From: Bacteroides cellulosilyticus
GTDB lineage: Bacteria; Bacteroidota; Bacteroidia; Bacteroidales; Bacteroidaceae
NCBI RefSeq assembly: GCF_020091405.1
Contig: NZ_CP081903.1
Location: forward strand, 5,766,501-5,830,500
DNA: 64,000 bases
Reading direction: 5' to 3'
Part shown: piece by piece, positions 47,663 to 56,429 of the stretch
Layout: the number at the start of each line of letters is the position of its first letter
Numbering within the stretch: the first letter of the stretch is position 1
Translations under genes and position numbers: made by a program
Notes under the pieces: model-generated
The model's input: only the letters and a program-made list of their open reading frames with translations
What the model was told of the DNA's origin: nothing
Databases searched by the model: none

Positions 47663-48165
47663 TATTGTGTCACATCAATATATGTCGCTGCGTCAACTTC
47701 ATCTTGATTAGCTTCTGTCAAAGGGATATTATCTATAGTTTGGACAGTATTCATAATCTTCACATATATAGCTGGTGTATGTTGGGTGCGTTCAAAAATA
47801 ATTTTGAATGCACCAGTATTTCCATCACTCCATACCTTAAATCGTGGAGTTGATGGAGTACTTGCTCCGCCTATCCGATTTAAAATTATCGTAGGTGCCT
47901 TCAAAACATCGGTTGATCTATTGATAGTCATATAAAATAAAGTCATTGGCCCACCTCCAAAAGCAGCAATACTAATGAGCAAAGAAGTGGATATTGCTGT
48001 TTTAGTGTTCATTTCATATACGACCCTTGACACTGTGGTTTGTATTCTTCTTTCCATTTTTACATCACTGGCGGGTTTAAGACCATTTTTTTCAGAGGTA
48101 GCAACCGGAATTGTGGTTATCAATTCGTTTACTACCTCTGCATCGCTAATTAACATTTTTTCCAT
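47662..48165 (-). CDS. tail-tip module 2
   Basis: 167 residues starting MEKMLISDAEVV. The C-terminal part TPRFKVWSDGNTGAFKIIFER-like segment followed by TPAIYVKIMN is typical of Bacteroides phage tail-fibre tip domains. It follows module 3, from which a terminator hairpin separates it, so it may be silent in this arrangement. Confidence 0.65.
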   Translation of the reverse strand: MEKMLISDAEVVNELITTIPVATSEKNGLKPASDVKMERRIQTTVSRVVYEMNTKTAISTSLLISIAAFGGGPMTLFYMTINRSTDVLKAPTIILNRIGGASTPSTPRFKVWSDGNTGAFKIIFERTQHTPAIYVKIMNTVQTIDNIPLTEANQDEVDAATYIDVTQ

Positions 48166-48188
48166 ACCCTTGTATTTTTAAGGGGCAA
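48166..48188 (-). repeat. candidate inversion site 2 (- orientation)
   Basis: On the - strand: GCCCCTTAAAAATACAAGGG then TATGG. It has a small dyad CCCTT-N8-AAGGG. It matches sites 1 and 3 at nearly all positions of the core. Confidence 0.65.
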
Positions 48189-48200
48189 AAGATATGGTAC

Positions 48201-48223
48201 AAAAATAGGCGACCGTAGTCGCC
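48201..48223 (-). terminator. terminator after tail-tip module 3
   Basis: GGCGAC (TACG) GTCGCC on the - strand, a perfect 6-bp stem, followed by TATTTTTG. It lies 6 bp after the stop of module 3 and upstream of site 2. Confidence 0.8.
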
Positions 48224-48228
48224 CTCTT

Positions 48229-48762
48229 TCAGAATGTAAATTCTTTGACTAAATATCCCGCATCAGGTTCTTCAGGAACTTCAACCGGTGACTGGAAAAT
48301 AAAATTTATGTTGCACGAATAAGAAAACATCAACTGATTTGAGTTTGTAGTTCGAACAAATATATCAAGCATTGAGCCGTTAGTTGGTGATGCTTTATAT
48401 AATATTCGAGCTTTACTTATTACTCTGCCAGAATTAGCCAACTGAACCACAGATTGCCTATCACTATATCCATCGGCATGGATATATAGTAACTGAGAAT
48501 TTGGAGCCTCATTATTATAATAGTTTCCTATTATCAAGAGCACAGCATAGGGGACATTTCCGTAGCGTCCCAAAGCAATTCTGTACCATTTGCCTTGCGA
48601 TAACCTTTCACTCGGAGCGATACTTCCACATCCTCCAGCTTGCGCAACAACCTTAGAATTAACGAGTATATCATTACCGGAAGCATCAACTGCTTTCACT
48701 TTACTTAGACTATCTTTGGTTTCCAAACCATTGTTGTAGTCCTTAATTGTAGTCTTCTCCAT
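48229..48762 (-). CDS. tail-tip module 3 (probably the expressed one)
   Basis: 177 residues starting MEKTTIKDYNNGLETKDSL. It includes a beta-rich stretch QGKWYRIALGRYGNVPYAVLL-type segment and a C-terminal domain with LDIFVRTTNSN and INFIFQSP, as in fibre tips. It is directly downstream of the 48915-50096 fibre gene on the same strand, so it is the module in expression position. Confidence 0.68.
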   Translation of the reverse strand: MEKTTIKDYNNGLETKDSLSKVKAVDASGNDILVNSKVVAQAGGCGSIAPSERLSQGKWYRIALGRYGNVPYAVLLIIGNYYNNEAPNSQLLYIHADGYSDRQSVVQLANSGRVISKARILYKASPTNGSMLDIFVRTTNSNQLMFSYSCNINFIFQSPVEVPEEPDAGYLVKEFTF

Positions 48763-48786
48763 ACCCTTGTACTTTTAACGGGCGTT
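48763..48786 (-). repeat. candidate inversion site 3 (- orientation)
   Basis: On the - strand: CGCCCGTTAAAAGTACAAGG then GT before ATGGAGAAGA. It differs from site 1 by two substitutions and a 3-nt indel over about 34 bases. An open frame at 48743-48988 overlaps it but has no coding support. Confidence 0.65.
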
Positions 48787-48879
48787 TTTTTCTATCAAGA
48801 AAATCAGCCCAATTTAACATTTTAGAATTATCTCTTTTTTGTTTAATTTGTTTCCCCAAATTACAGCATTGGGAGATGC

Positions 48880-48902
48880 TGATAAAAGACGGATTTCTCC
48901 GT
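48880..48902 (-). terminator. short hairpin after the fibre gene
   Basis: ACGGA, GAAA, TCCGT followed by CTTTTATC on the - strand. The 5-bp stem is weak, so some transcripts may read through into module 3. The gap 48787-48879 contains AT-rich DNA without a recognisable promoter. Confidence 0.5.
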
Positions 48903-48914
48903 GTGAACTTTGAA

Positions 48915-50096
48915 CTAAATGCTCTCCAATGTAACTCCGTCTGTAGCAGCTCTGAAATCAGATTTATTTCTGATAATGAAAGCTGCACCGCCTGTACCTG
49001 GAGACAGGCTGGGTAGTACAGGAGAGTATATTAGATCTATATTATCACCTGGTTTATTCAGCTTGATATAAGTATATACTTTGCCTTTGAACAGGAAAAA
49101 TGGATTTTCCAGGAAAAATGAAACCGTAGTAACTCCACTTCCTCCATTGATTATACAGAGTTCTGTTCCGAGGGATTTAGCTCCTGTACTAAAAAGCAAA
49201 TAGACTTTGTTCTGCGCCTGACTATTCTTAATTACATAGTTATTACTTTTAGCAGTAATCTGAAAAAAAGAACCGGATTCATAAGCTACTATTCCACGCC
49301 TTATATTACCAGATAAATCACAACTTCCACCAACGATATCTCCGTTCATGAAATTAAGCATCAAATTGGGAGAAAATGCATCAGTTCCAAATTTACGATA
49401 ATCAAACGTTGTATTTCCATTTGCATCAACGCCTTGCTGCGATATCATATATCCATTCTGGAAGACAGCAGAATCAATCATTCCAAACTTACCGAGAATT
49501 ATCCGGCCGGCCAATAAAGTAGAGTAAGGATATGGCGTCCATAATCCACTATTAGGATTGTTCTGTATCCATGTTTTAGGATCAGTCGTTGTATTACCAG
49601 GTACACGACTGGTCCACATGTACAGGACATCCTCATCTTCACCCTCCTGATCATCATGCATTAAGTACTCACCATTCATGTAAACAAGATCAGCAGACCA
49701 AGGTTCCGGACGTGGAAATGGCGTAGGATTGGCGGCAACAATGTTCACCTGCTTGCTATCAATCTCTTTCGTCCGACCAGCATCCTCATAAGCATAGATG
49801 CTGATACGGTTGGCAGTGGCATACTGATCTGAAGGAATAGTGTAGTCGTATGAACTAACCTTTGCCTCCGGCTTGTCCTCAAATAACTTCGTTACACTAC
49901 TACCTACAACACTTTCAACCCTGAACGTGAGATAGGCAGGCATGGCCACCTTATTGCTCCCTTCACCGGCCCAGAACCGGACCTGTAACGGTGCAGCCTG
50001 TACGTTATTAGCATCCAAAGATACCGTTTCCGGATTGATGCCAATCCAGAGGCGTTCAGCTTCAGCAACCAAGTAGAATGTTCCTGTCAGTATCAT
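48915..50096 (-). CDS. phage structural protein, probable tail fibre/baseplate
   Basis: 393 residues from the ATG at 50096, 10 bp after the previous stop; the longer frame to 50180 would overlap that gene by 74 bp and start with an odd basic-aromatic stretch. The protein has N-terminal Ig-like strands (APLQVRFWAGEGSN, PAYLTFRVESVVG) and glycine/asparagine-rich beta-sections (YDRKFG-type, GIVAYESGSFFQITAKS, LYSPVLPSLSPGTGG). It precedes the tip modules and probably carries them. No enzyme motif is seen. Confidence 0.7.
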   Translation of the reverse strand: MILTGTFYLVAEAERLWIGINPETVSLDANNVQAAPLQVRFWAGEGSNKVAMPAYLTFRVESVVGSSVTKLFEDKPEAKVSSYDYTIPSDQYATANRISIYAYEDAGRTKEIDSKQVNIVAANPTPFPRPEPWSADLVYMNGEYLMHDDQEGEDEDVLYMWTSRVPGNTTTDPKTWIQNNPNSGLWTPYPYSTLLAGRIILGKFGMIDSAVFQNGYMISQQGVDANGNTTFDYRKFGTDAFSPNLMLNFMNGDIVGGSCDLSGNIRRGIVAYESGSFFQITAKSNNYVIKNSQAQNKVYLLFSTGAKSLGTELCIINGGSGVTTVSFFLENPFFLFKGKVYTYIKLNKPGDNIDLIYSPVLPSLSPGTGGAAFIIRNKSDFRAATDGVTLESI

Positions 50097-50106
50097 ATCA
50101 TACAAT

Positions 50107-51177
50107 TTATGCAGTTCCGCTAACAGTGCCTGATAAGCCCATTTTAGCACGTACCATATCTTCATAAGTAATCTTCGCATTGGCTCCCGTAAATGTGGCG
50201 GAATCCTTTCCCGTCAAAACAAATGCGGCACCGGTGTTATCTTTCAGAGAGAATGTCCAGGTTTTAATGAGCGATGGAAATTCCTCACCCGTACTACGTT
50301 TGGCGGCAACAGGAGTAACCGTTGCTGTTTCACCCTTCTTTACTGCATTACCGCTAATGCCGGTAAACTTGAAAAGCATATAGTATGGATCGGAAAAGTC
50401 GGTAATCTCATCATAGCCGGAGGCTATCAATGAACCGTCCTTCTTCACATCACAACGCAATTTAAGTACGTTATTCACATCATCGGTAGAAATCACCTGC
50501 GTGCGAGATGTACCCAAGTTTGTTTCACTATCTCCAAGCATTTTTACCCATTGGAAGGTAAATCCGGTGTAATCGGTAATTTCAGCTCCATCTTTGAAAA
50601 TACGGGCTGTATCAGTTAAGGACTCCCCATCCTCAAGAAGCTGTGAACCCTTGTTGTTAGTTATCAAAACATCATACTGATTCCCGGTAGACTCTTGAAT
50701 TACGACTTCCTTTGACAGCGCATTGAAAGCAATCGAAGAGCCGCCAATTTCAACGGTACCGGAGACAGTGATCCGGTCATTGTCATAATTGGATATCGGC
50801 ACAAGATTCTTCATCACACGTAAGGCGGGAACTTGATAGGTAGCTCCGCCAATGGTAGTACTGTAAGCGTCTATCTTTTTAAAAAAGCCAACCATGCCGG
50901 CATTCGTTGACAAACCGTTGCTGCCAAAGGTCAACAATAAGTCATTATAGCGAAACTCAATCGTGTTGGGTACAAGAACGCTGCCATCAGAAATATCACG
51001 CAGGATAACAACAACGGTCGGACGATTATTCTCGGCCAACGCTTCAAAGTTCGGGATAAACACGGCTGTACCCTCGTTATAGCGTTGCACAAGCGGGGTA
51101 CCCTCTACCCGGATAGTACCGTTAACAGTCGTGCCATCCATTAAAGCAATGAGGGTAAAAACTCCGTCAAGTCTCAT
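50107..51177 (-). CDS. phage structural protein with Ig-like domains
   Basis: 356 residues, no signal peptide. The first part (about 1-110) is beta-rich (TLIALMDGTTVNGTIRVEG, NTIEFRYNDLLLTFG) and the second (about 165-340) has Ig-like segments (YTGFTFQWVKMLGDSETN, VLKLRCDVKKDGSLIASGYDE). Typical of baseplate/fibre-associated proteins of Bacteroides phages. It overlaps the previous gene by 4 bases. Confidence 0.68.
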   Translation of the reverse strand: MRLDGVFTLIALMDGTTVNGTIRVEGTPLVQRYNEGTAVFIPNFEALAENNRPTVVVILRDISDGSVLVPNTIEFRYNDLLLTFGSNGLSTNAGMVGFFKKIDAYSTTIGGATYQVPALRVMKNLVPISNYDNDRITVSGTVEIGGSSIAFNALSKEVVIQESTGNQYDVLITNNKGSQLLEDGESLTDTARIFKDGAEITDYTGFTFQWVKMLGDSETNLGTSRTQVISTDDVNNVLKLRCDVKKDGSLIASGYDEITDFSDPYYMLFKFTGISGNAVKKGETATVTPVAAKRSTGEEFPSLIKTWTFSLKDNTGAAFVLTGKDSATFTGANAKITYEDMVRAKMGLSGTVSGTA

Positions 51178-51530
51178 ACGTCACCCCCTTCCTGTTCAAC
51201 AGGATCTTCGGCCGGAGTCGATTCTTCAGTGGTGGTATCTTCTCCTGAAGGTTCGCCCCCATTAACATTCCCACCGTCTTCCGGCTCTTCACAATTGCCT
51301 GCATTCTCTTCTTCTGAAGGATCATACAGGCCGCTTTCCTTTTGCTCCTTTATCAGAGCTTTCAACTTATCCTTCGAAAGTACTTCAGGGCTGAAATTAG
51401 AAAGCACCTTCAAAGCACTGAGCGGCAGGATTACACGACCGTCCGGTATGCGTTCGGCATACTTGTAATCGTAACCCTGACCGTCCAGTTCTTCCGGTTT
51501 TACTAACAGATAATTCATAAGCTTACTCAT
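51174..51530 (-). CDS. small phage protein with acidic, disordered C-terminus
   Basis: 118 residues. The N-terminal half is compact (YLLVKPEELDGQGYDYKYAE, RVILPLSALKVLSNFSP) while the last 45 residues are almost all E, D, G, T and P. ATGA-type overlaps on both sides place it in the tail operon. Function not recognised. Confidence 0.65.
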   Translation of the reverse strand: MSKLMNYLLVKPEELDGQGYDYKYAERIPDGRVILPLSALKVLSNFSPEVLSKDKLKALIKEQKESGLYDPSEEENAGNCEEPEDGGNVNGGEPSGEDTTTEESTPAEDPVEQEGGDV

Positions 51531-52722
51531 ATTTAGATGTTATAATCAATTTACCGTCACTCGTAGTTAAGACTTTATCGTCACTCGTAGTAACCAATGC
51601 CGTTACTGCATACATTTTCACTGAAGCATATACCGATATAGGGTACAAAGGATCGAATGAATATGTAGAGGGAACAAACTCAACGGTCCTTCCACGCCCG
51701 ACATTTTTTGCTGTGCTTCCGGCTTTGGCGGATTTCGCGTACCAGTCAATCACAAATAGGTTATCCTTGCTACTGTCAATCAATTGCTTGTTATACGACA
51801 ATACACACTCGTAACCGACTGTAGTGTTCATACGGGAATTAAGCTTGATACCTTTCGTCTGCCGGATGTCAGCGCGTAATGTACCAGGCATCTCTACCTT
51901 GATGGAAGTCGTTGCCTGCATCTCGTCCGAAGTCGGCGAAGACGGACGGGTACCGGTATAATATGCACCACGGACACGCACAGAAATATTCCGGAAAAAC
52001 CGGGCATCCAGTGTAAGGGTTTTCCCCCAGGTACCATCTGCGTTCTTGCCGGAGACAAACACCTCAAGCTCATCAGCCGTAAAGTCACGCCATGTTGTAC
52101 CGTCAAGTATCTGCCACCAATAAGCGGCATTGGAATCTGCAACCGTATCTTCACCTGAGTACACTTGAGCGGTGATTGAGTATAGCCATTCTCCTTTACT
52201 ATTGGGCACCACTTCGAGCGGGTTGATAGTCCAGCCTTTGGGCCGGTTGATCTTCAGGGAGTAGTTGTTTGAGTCAAAGATGCTGGTGCGAAGCACAATA
52301 CTACGCTCGAATTTCTCCTGAGTGTTTTTTCTCTTATCCGTAATAGAGAAGATACAATGCAGCTCTATCGGGCTGTTGTAATCCACATTCTTTTTTACGG
52401 TCAAAGAATAGGTGGGTTTACCCGTGGCTGATATGGCATAGTCATCATTGTCAACGATGCGGTTGCTGCCATCTGACTTCGGTGCGCCTTCGTACCACTC
52501 GGCACCGGTGATAGTCTGGCTTCCATTCATTAAACCTTCCGGGTCCTGAACGGAAATGTAAGGCATGAGTACACAAGGAACGAGAGAACGATCAGGCTCG
52601 TAATCGTTCGTGTCCTTATTATAGTTCTGTACAGGATTACCAGATAGAACCTGTATCTCTGCCAGGAAAGAATAAGGATCAATGTGTACCGGTACGTCTT
52701 TGGGTTGGGTTTGTATAGCCAT
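51523..52722 (-). CDS. phage structural (tail/baseplate) protein
   Basis: 399 residues, beta-rich with Ig-like segments (EWLYSITAQVYSGEDTVAD, AYWWQILDGTTWRDFT). The C-terminal end repeats LVTTSDDKVLTTSDGKLI. No enzyme motif. It overlaps the acidic small protein gene by 8 bases and is preceded by the short 52724-52897 gene. Probably part of the tail tip between hub and fibre. Confidence 0.7.
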   Translation of the reverse strand: MAIQTQPKDVPVHIDPYSFLAEIQVLSGNPVQNYNKDTNDYEPDRSLVPCVLMPYISVQDPEGLMNGSQTITGAEWYEGAPKSDGSNRIVDNDDYAISATGKPTYSLTVKKNVDYNSPIELHCIFSITDKRKNTQEKFERSIVLRTSIFDSNNYSLKINRPKGWTINPLEVVPNSKGEWLYSITAQVYSGEDTVADSNAAYWWQILDGTTWRDFTADELEVFVSGKNADGTWGKTLTLDARFFRNISVRVRGAYYTGTRPSSPTSDEMQATTSIKVEMPGTLRADIRQTKGIKLNSRMNTTVGYECVLSYNKQLIDSSKDNLFVIDWYAKSAKAGSTAKNVGRGRTVEFVPSTYSFDPLYPISVYASVKMYAVTALVTTSDDKVLTTSDGKLIITSKYE

Positions 52723-52723
52723 T

Positions 52724-52897
52724 TTAATAAGTGTCTATTATAGTTATTTTCTTATGCCCTGTTTTTTCTGTTACCAACTCCTCAAGGCTCTTACCGCCGA
52801 CTCTCTGAATAACAATTGTCATTCTACGGCACGGTATAAGTCCTAAGAACTTGTACCGATATTCAACAAGGCAAGGAAAAACTTTTTCTAATCCCAT
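52724..52897 (-). CDS. small phage protein, 57 residues
   Basis: Starts at the ATG at 52897 just after the hub stop; an in-frame TTG at 52906 overlaps that stop. The sequence (CLVEYRYKFLGLIPCRRMTIVIQRVG, LEELVTEKTGHKK) has no family that I know. It fits exactly between two genes with 1- and 5-bp gaps, which supports it as real. Confidence 0.6.
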   Translation of the reverse strand: MGLEKVFPCLVEYRYKFLGLIPCRRMTIVIQRVGGKSLEELVTEKTGHKKITIIDTY

Positions 52898-52902
52898 AAC
52901 TT

Positions 52903-55900
52903 TCAAATTTTAAATCCAACATAATTTTCTACCGTCTCAATATCTTCACCTACCGGAATGAATACCCTGCAGATGAACTTCACTGTCCTAACCGAAAGCC
53001 CCCATTCGCTCCCCATATCGGAGGAAGTCAACCGGATAACATGCTTCTGTCCGTCCACATAAGCAGGAGTCCAGCTGTTATCGGCAGGGATATTTCCGGT
53101 ATCCCGCAGCCACTCCACTTCGACACCGGTAGTAGCCATAAGGACATTGGTGATATCACGGTTGCCATAACTCACAACGGCAGCGATATCGGTGTTCACG
53201 CCATTCTTAAAGAACTGCCAACCGGCAGTCGATGTAAAGTCAAGATGATAGTTCTTGTCACCTTCGAGCAATACCCATCCGGCAGAGTTCCATTGAGGCT
53301 CTTCGGTAGTCTTGTCTACTATACAACCCCATTTACAGCCATAATGATAGACTGTATGCTGTTCCAGCGTGGTTATCACCTTCTGATTCTCCAAAAGGGT
53401 TTCATAGTCTACAAATCGGTAAGGTTCATCTCCTTGTGCTGTAGCCAGAGACCACTCACCGCGATCCACCTTTTTAGGAATAATTGTCCCATTCCAGTCA
53501 GCTTCATATATCTTTTCAAAGACACCAATCTTCGACATGACTCCGACATCTGTAGGACCGATAGGAAGCTTCTCTATCATCTTCACGTTGGGGAAGCGGC
53601 CGAGAGTCAATGCATAGTTGTAGTCTTCGAGAATGGGCTTGAAAACATTCTGCAAGAACATGATCCTACCTTCACGGGATGAAAGCAACCAACTTTGGGC
53701 GCGTTCGTTCGGAGCTTCACCAGTATCCGGTACCATTGCATTACCTCGGCGGGTAACATTATACCCTGCAACCGGCGGGTAGTTCTTACCTCCGGGCACT
53801 TCGCTGTCGGGGTAAAGAACTACAGTCAAAGTATTATCATTGCGGTTTTTCGATACCGGTCTAAACCAGGAAGTATAATAGTCAGTACCTCCGACCAACA
53901 GCGAGTTTACGATAGAATATAATACGTCGTTCTCCTCTAATGTAGTCCAATCCGTATCTGTTCTCTTCTCCATAGTAAGCCGGTAAGTACCATCGTCCAA
54001 CAATTCAACCTTTTCAATGGTACCACAGTCAGAGAATGAGAAGTCTCCGGCCATAGCCTGAATTTCGTTGATGATAAGGCGCAAAACGGTCAGCGATGAC
54101 CGCAACTCCATGCGGTCAGCCTGTATCCTCCCTTTATCATCCGCGATTATGCCCTTGCCCGCAATGAGTGAGTCTATGGCTTCGCCAACCTCTAGTCCTC
54201 CTAATAACCTCAATAGGTAATTGGTGAAATCTGTCTTGTCCTTACGAAGAAACATTGACAACGAACGCAATGCCGAGAACACATTGCTGTCAGTTGCAGG
54301 AGTAGAGTCATTTCTTCTTATCACATATACACCACTACCGCTTCCACCTGTGTACGTCTGACCCTTGAGAGTGAGACTTTCTACCTTATCCTCTATTTCC
54401 CCTATGCGGGAATAGGCAGCGGTTTCCCCGACAGTATATACGGGGGAATCATAAGGTTTGTCAAGGTTGAATTCAAACCCGATAACCCTCGACTGCCTTC
54501 CGTTCTCGAAGTAGGCTTTGTTAATCAGGTTAACTTTCTGACCTGCACCATAGAGATTATGTATTCCGTCCTCACGGTATGCGTCATCGGACATCATCGT
54601 GCAAGTATAGGTGTTCGGGTCTATCTTGGATTTGGCTACATATTTCTCCGTTTCCGCTTTCAATTCCTGTTCGGCAGCAGACACAAGTCCTAATTCGGTT
54701 ATTTTGGTTGAATCCCATCCTGACAAAACGTAGGTATCACCGTCTTCGGGAATGAGCACCTCATCGGGTAACGGTCTGCCATAGTCTTCATTCCTTACTA
54801 TCTCCCACACTTGTGCTAACGGGTTCCAAGAACCATCCTCATTCTTTTCCGGGATAGGGGTTTCTCCACCTTCCTTGTCGCATGGATTGAATGTCACGAC
54901 AAACATCATTCCGTTTAGCTTACCGGATTGAAATATTATCTTCAAATCCTCTCCCGGTAATCTATATTCTTCTGAAAATATTATACCAGTATCCTTGAAA
55001 CGATAAGCATTCCATTTCGTTACTTCTCCATTTTCCTCATTGGTATCAGTATACTCGTGAGTGGTGATATCGGACATGGTACCAACTCTTCGCGGATAAA
55101 TATCATCAAACACAACCACCCGTTCAACCGCTTCCTCAGTATACATGTCAGGATATGCATCTATGCAAGGAGTGTCAACAGGAAGCATAAGGCGTTTCTG
55201 TACAACTCCATTCACAACAATACTCTCATCAACAGGACGATAGTTGGAAGGTATGTTTCTTGTAGAACCGAAAGCGTAGATTCTCGTGGCGTAATCAGAC
55301 TGCGAATCGGAACGTGTCATTTCCTTCACATTTATACCTTGCTCGAAGTCCACAGGGTCACCGAACTCACACCGTCCGAAGTGGATGATGTTCTCTGTTA
55401 TCCACACATCACAGCTCCACTTGTCTTTAGCTCCCATAGAGAACAAGGCATCAAGGATATTGATATTGTCGTAGCTCATCAAAAGAGACTTATTCTCTAC
55501 ACTACTGTCAATGGAAAATTCAAAATCCCGTCCTTTATACTTATAACCAAGAGCTTTCAAATTTCTAAGGACTATACCAACATGGACATCAAGCGGAGCG
55601 GTCAGGTTCCAAGATGCCTCTTGCCCTGCCACTTCTGGGGTATATTTGAAGATTTTGTTTTTCCATTTCCAATAATATGCATCCAAACGAAGCTCATAAT
55701 CATAGCCTGCGTTATCGGTATTGAAGGTGGGACTTTGAAGGTCACATACCTCGAATAACCCCAAATCGCATTCAACGTATGAACCTAACTTGAAATATAT
55801 GGGATTCTCCAAAGAGAATTTCAGAAGTATGTAATCCTCTTTTTGGAGCGTAAACTTCCGCTTGCAACCTCCATTGGGAGTGGTTACAAGAAGAACGTTA

Positions 55901-55926
55901 CCGGATATATCTTTGACATCTATCAT
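52903..55926 (-). CDS. tail hub / tail-tip protein (phage tail-associated protein)
   Basis: 1007 residues from the ATG at 55926, with GGAGA seven bases upstream. The 60-bp longer frame (to 55986) would code through a strong terminator hairpin, so I prefer the internal ATG. The N-terminal 350 residues have the hub-like beta-domains seen after Dit in siphophages (KRKFTLQKEDYILLKF, GLFEVCDLQSPTF), the middle has a coiled section (QEAELKAETEKYVA-like) and a collagen-free linker, and the C-terminal third is beta-rich. Probably the baseplate hub that carries fibres. Confidence 0.78.
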   Translation of the reverse strand: MIDVKDISGNVLLVTTPNGGCKRKFTLQKEDYILLKFSLENPIYFKLGSYVECDLGLFEVCDLQSPTFNTDNAGYDYELRLDAYYWKWKNKIFKYTPEVAGQEASWNLTAPLDVHVGIVLRNLKALGYKYKGRDFEFSIDSSVENKSLLMSYDNINILDALFSMGAKDKWSCDVWITENIIHFGRCEFGDPVDFEQGINVKEMTRSDSQSDYATRIYAFGSTRNIPSNYRPVDESIVVNGVVQKRLMLPVDTPCIDAYPDMYTEEAVERVVVFDDIYPRRVGTMSDITTHEYTDTNEENGEVTKWNAYRFKDTGIIFSEEYRLPGEDLKIIFQSGKLNGMMFVVTFNPCDKEGGETPIPEKNEDGSWNPLAQVWEIVRNEDYGRPLPDEVLIPEDGDTYVLSGWDSTKITELGLVSAAEQELKAETEKYVAKSKIDPNTYTCTMMSDDAYREDGIHNLYGAGQKVNLINKAYFENGRQSRVIGFEFNLDKPYDSPVYTVGETAAYSRIGEIEDKVESLTLKGQTYTGGSGSGVYVIRRNDSTPATDSNVFSALRSLSMFLRKDKTDFTNYLLRLLGGLEVGEAIDSLIAGKGIIADDKGRIQADRMELRSSLTVLRLIINEIQAMAGDFSFSDCGTIEKVELLDDGTYRLTMEKRTDTDWTTLEENDVLYSIVNSLLVGGTDYYTSWFRPVSKNRNDNTLTVVLYPDSEVPGGKNYPPVAGYNVTRRGNAMVPDTGEAPNERAQSWLLSSREGRIMFLQNVFKPILEDYNYALTLGRFPNVKMIEKLPIGPTDVGVMSKIGVFEKIYEADWNGTIIPKKVDRGEWSLATAQGDEPYRFVDYETLLENQKVITTLEQHTVYHYGCKWGCIVDKTTEEPQWNSAGWVLLEGDKNYHLDFTSTAGWQFFKNGVNTDIAAVVSYGNRDITNVLMATTGVEVEWLRDTGNIPADNSWTPAYVDGQKHVIRLTSSDMGSEWGLSVRTVKFICRVFIPVGEDIETVENYVGFKI

Positions 55927-55930
55927 AACA

Positions 55931-55947
55931 TCTCCAAAGTTCGGAGA
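55931..55947 (-). promoter_or_regulatory. hairpin that pairs the Shine-Dalgarno of the hub gene
   Basis: On the - strand TCTCC, GAACTTT, GGAGA: the GGAGA is the ribosome-binding site of the hub gene and the TCTCC just upstream can pair with it. This would lower translation unless opened. Confidence 0.5.
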
Positions 55948-55948
55948 T

Positions 55949-55978
55949 AAAAAAAAGAGTGCCCAATTTTGAGCACTC
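55949..55978 (-). terminator. intra-operon terminator before the hub gene
   Basis: GAGTGCTC, AAAATT, GGGCACTC on the - strand form an 8-bp stem with one G-T pair, followed by eight T. A second hairpin CACGAC...GTCGTG (55984-56007) lies just upstream. Strong for a site inside a structural operon. Confidence 0.82.
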
Positions 55979-56009
55979 ACATACACGACAATAAAACCAA
56001 TGTCGTGAA

Positions 56010-56426
56010 TTAGGTTCTGTTTACCGGATTCGGTTCGTTAAACTTCATCGAACATTTGGCAAAAGTTCGGTCTAAACTCTGTGCGTAAGTGATACTTTTA
56101 CCGAGATAAATCAGATGATAAATCTCGCTACTATTAGCTGGGACTTGAATATCAACCTTGCCTTTATAAAGCTCATCGAAGAAAGCTTTTTTCTTTGATT
56201 GATAATCGGACTGAGAACTACCCTCGATAGTAAACGAAAGAGTTATTTCCCTCTCATCGACTTTAGGGTCATTGATTATTACCCGTTTCCCATGTTCAAG
56301 TCGGCTTTTGTTCTCAATAAAATCCTTCATGGGAGCGGATGCCCCAATAACATCAAGAAACCCCTCTCCCATTCTCACACCCCATGTGGCAAACGCATCT
56401 TTTTCATTAATCAGTAAATCTGTCAT
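56010..56426 (-). CDS. distal tail (Dit-like) protein
   Basis: 138 residues, single beta-domain with GVRMGEGFLDVIGASAP and REITLSFTIEGSSQSDYQSKKKAFFDELYKG, similar to the N-terminal belt domain of siphophage Dit proteins. The place between tape measure (3 bp) and hub fits Dit. Assignment rests on position and size as much as on sequence. Confidence 0.62.
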   Translation of the reverse strand: MTDLLINEKDAFATWGVRMGEGFLDVIGASAPMKDFIENKSRLEHGKRVIINDPKVDEREITLSFTIEGSSQSDYQSKKKAFFDELYKGKVDIQVPANSSEIYHLIYLGKSITYAQSLDRTFAKCSMKFNEPNPVNRT

Positions 56427-56429
56427 AGC

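Noticed and set aside
48743..48988. 81-residue open frame between fibre gene and module 3
   Set aside because: It overlaps both genes and a candidate inversion site, starts poorly and has no family likeness; a shadow frame.
46352..50096. Diversity-generating retroelement for tail variation
   Set aside because: No reverse transcriptase and no template/variable repeat pair; a serine recombinase is present instead.
55927..55986. Start of the tail hub gene at 55986
   Set aside because: The extra 20 codons would be a strong terminator plus a ribosome-site hairpin; the ATG at 55926 has GGAGA at the right distance.
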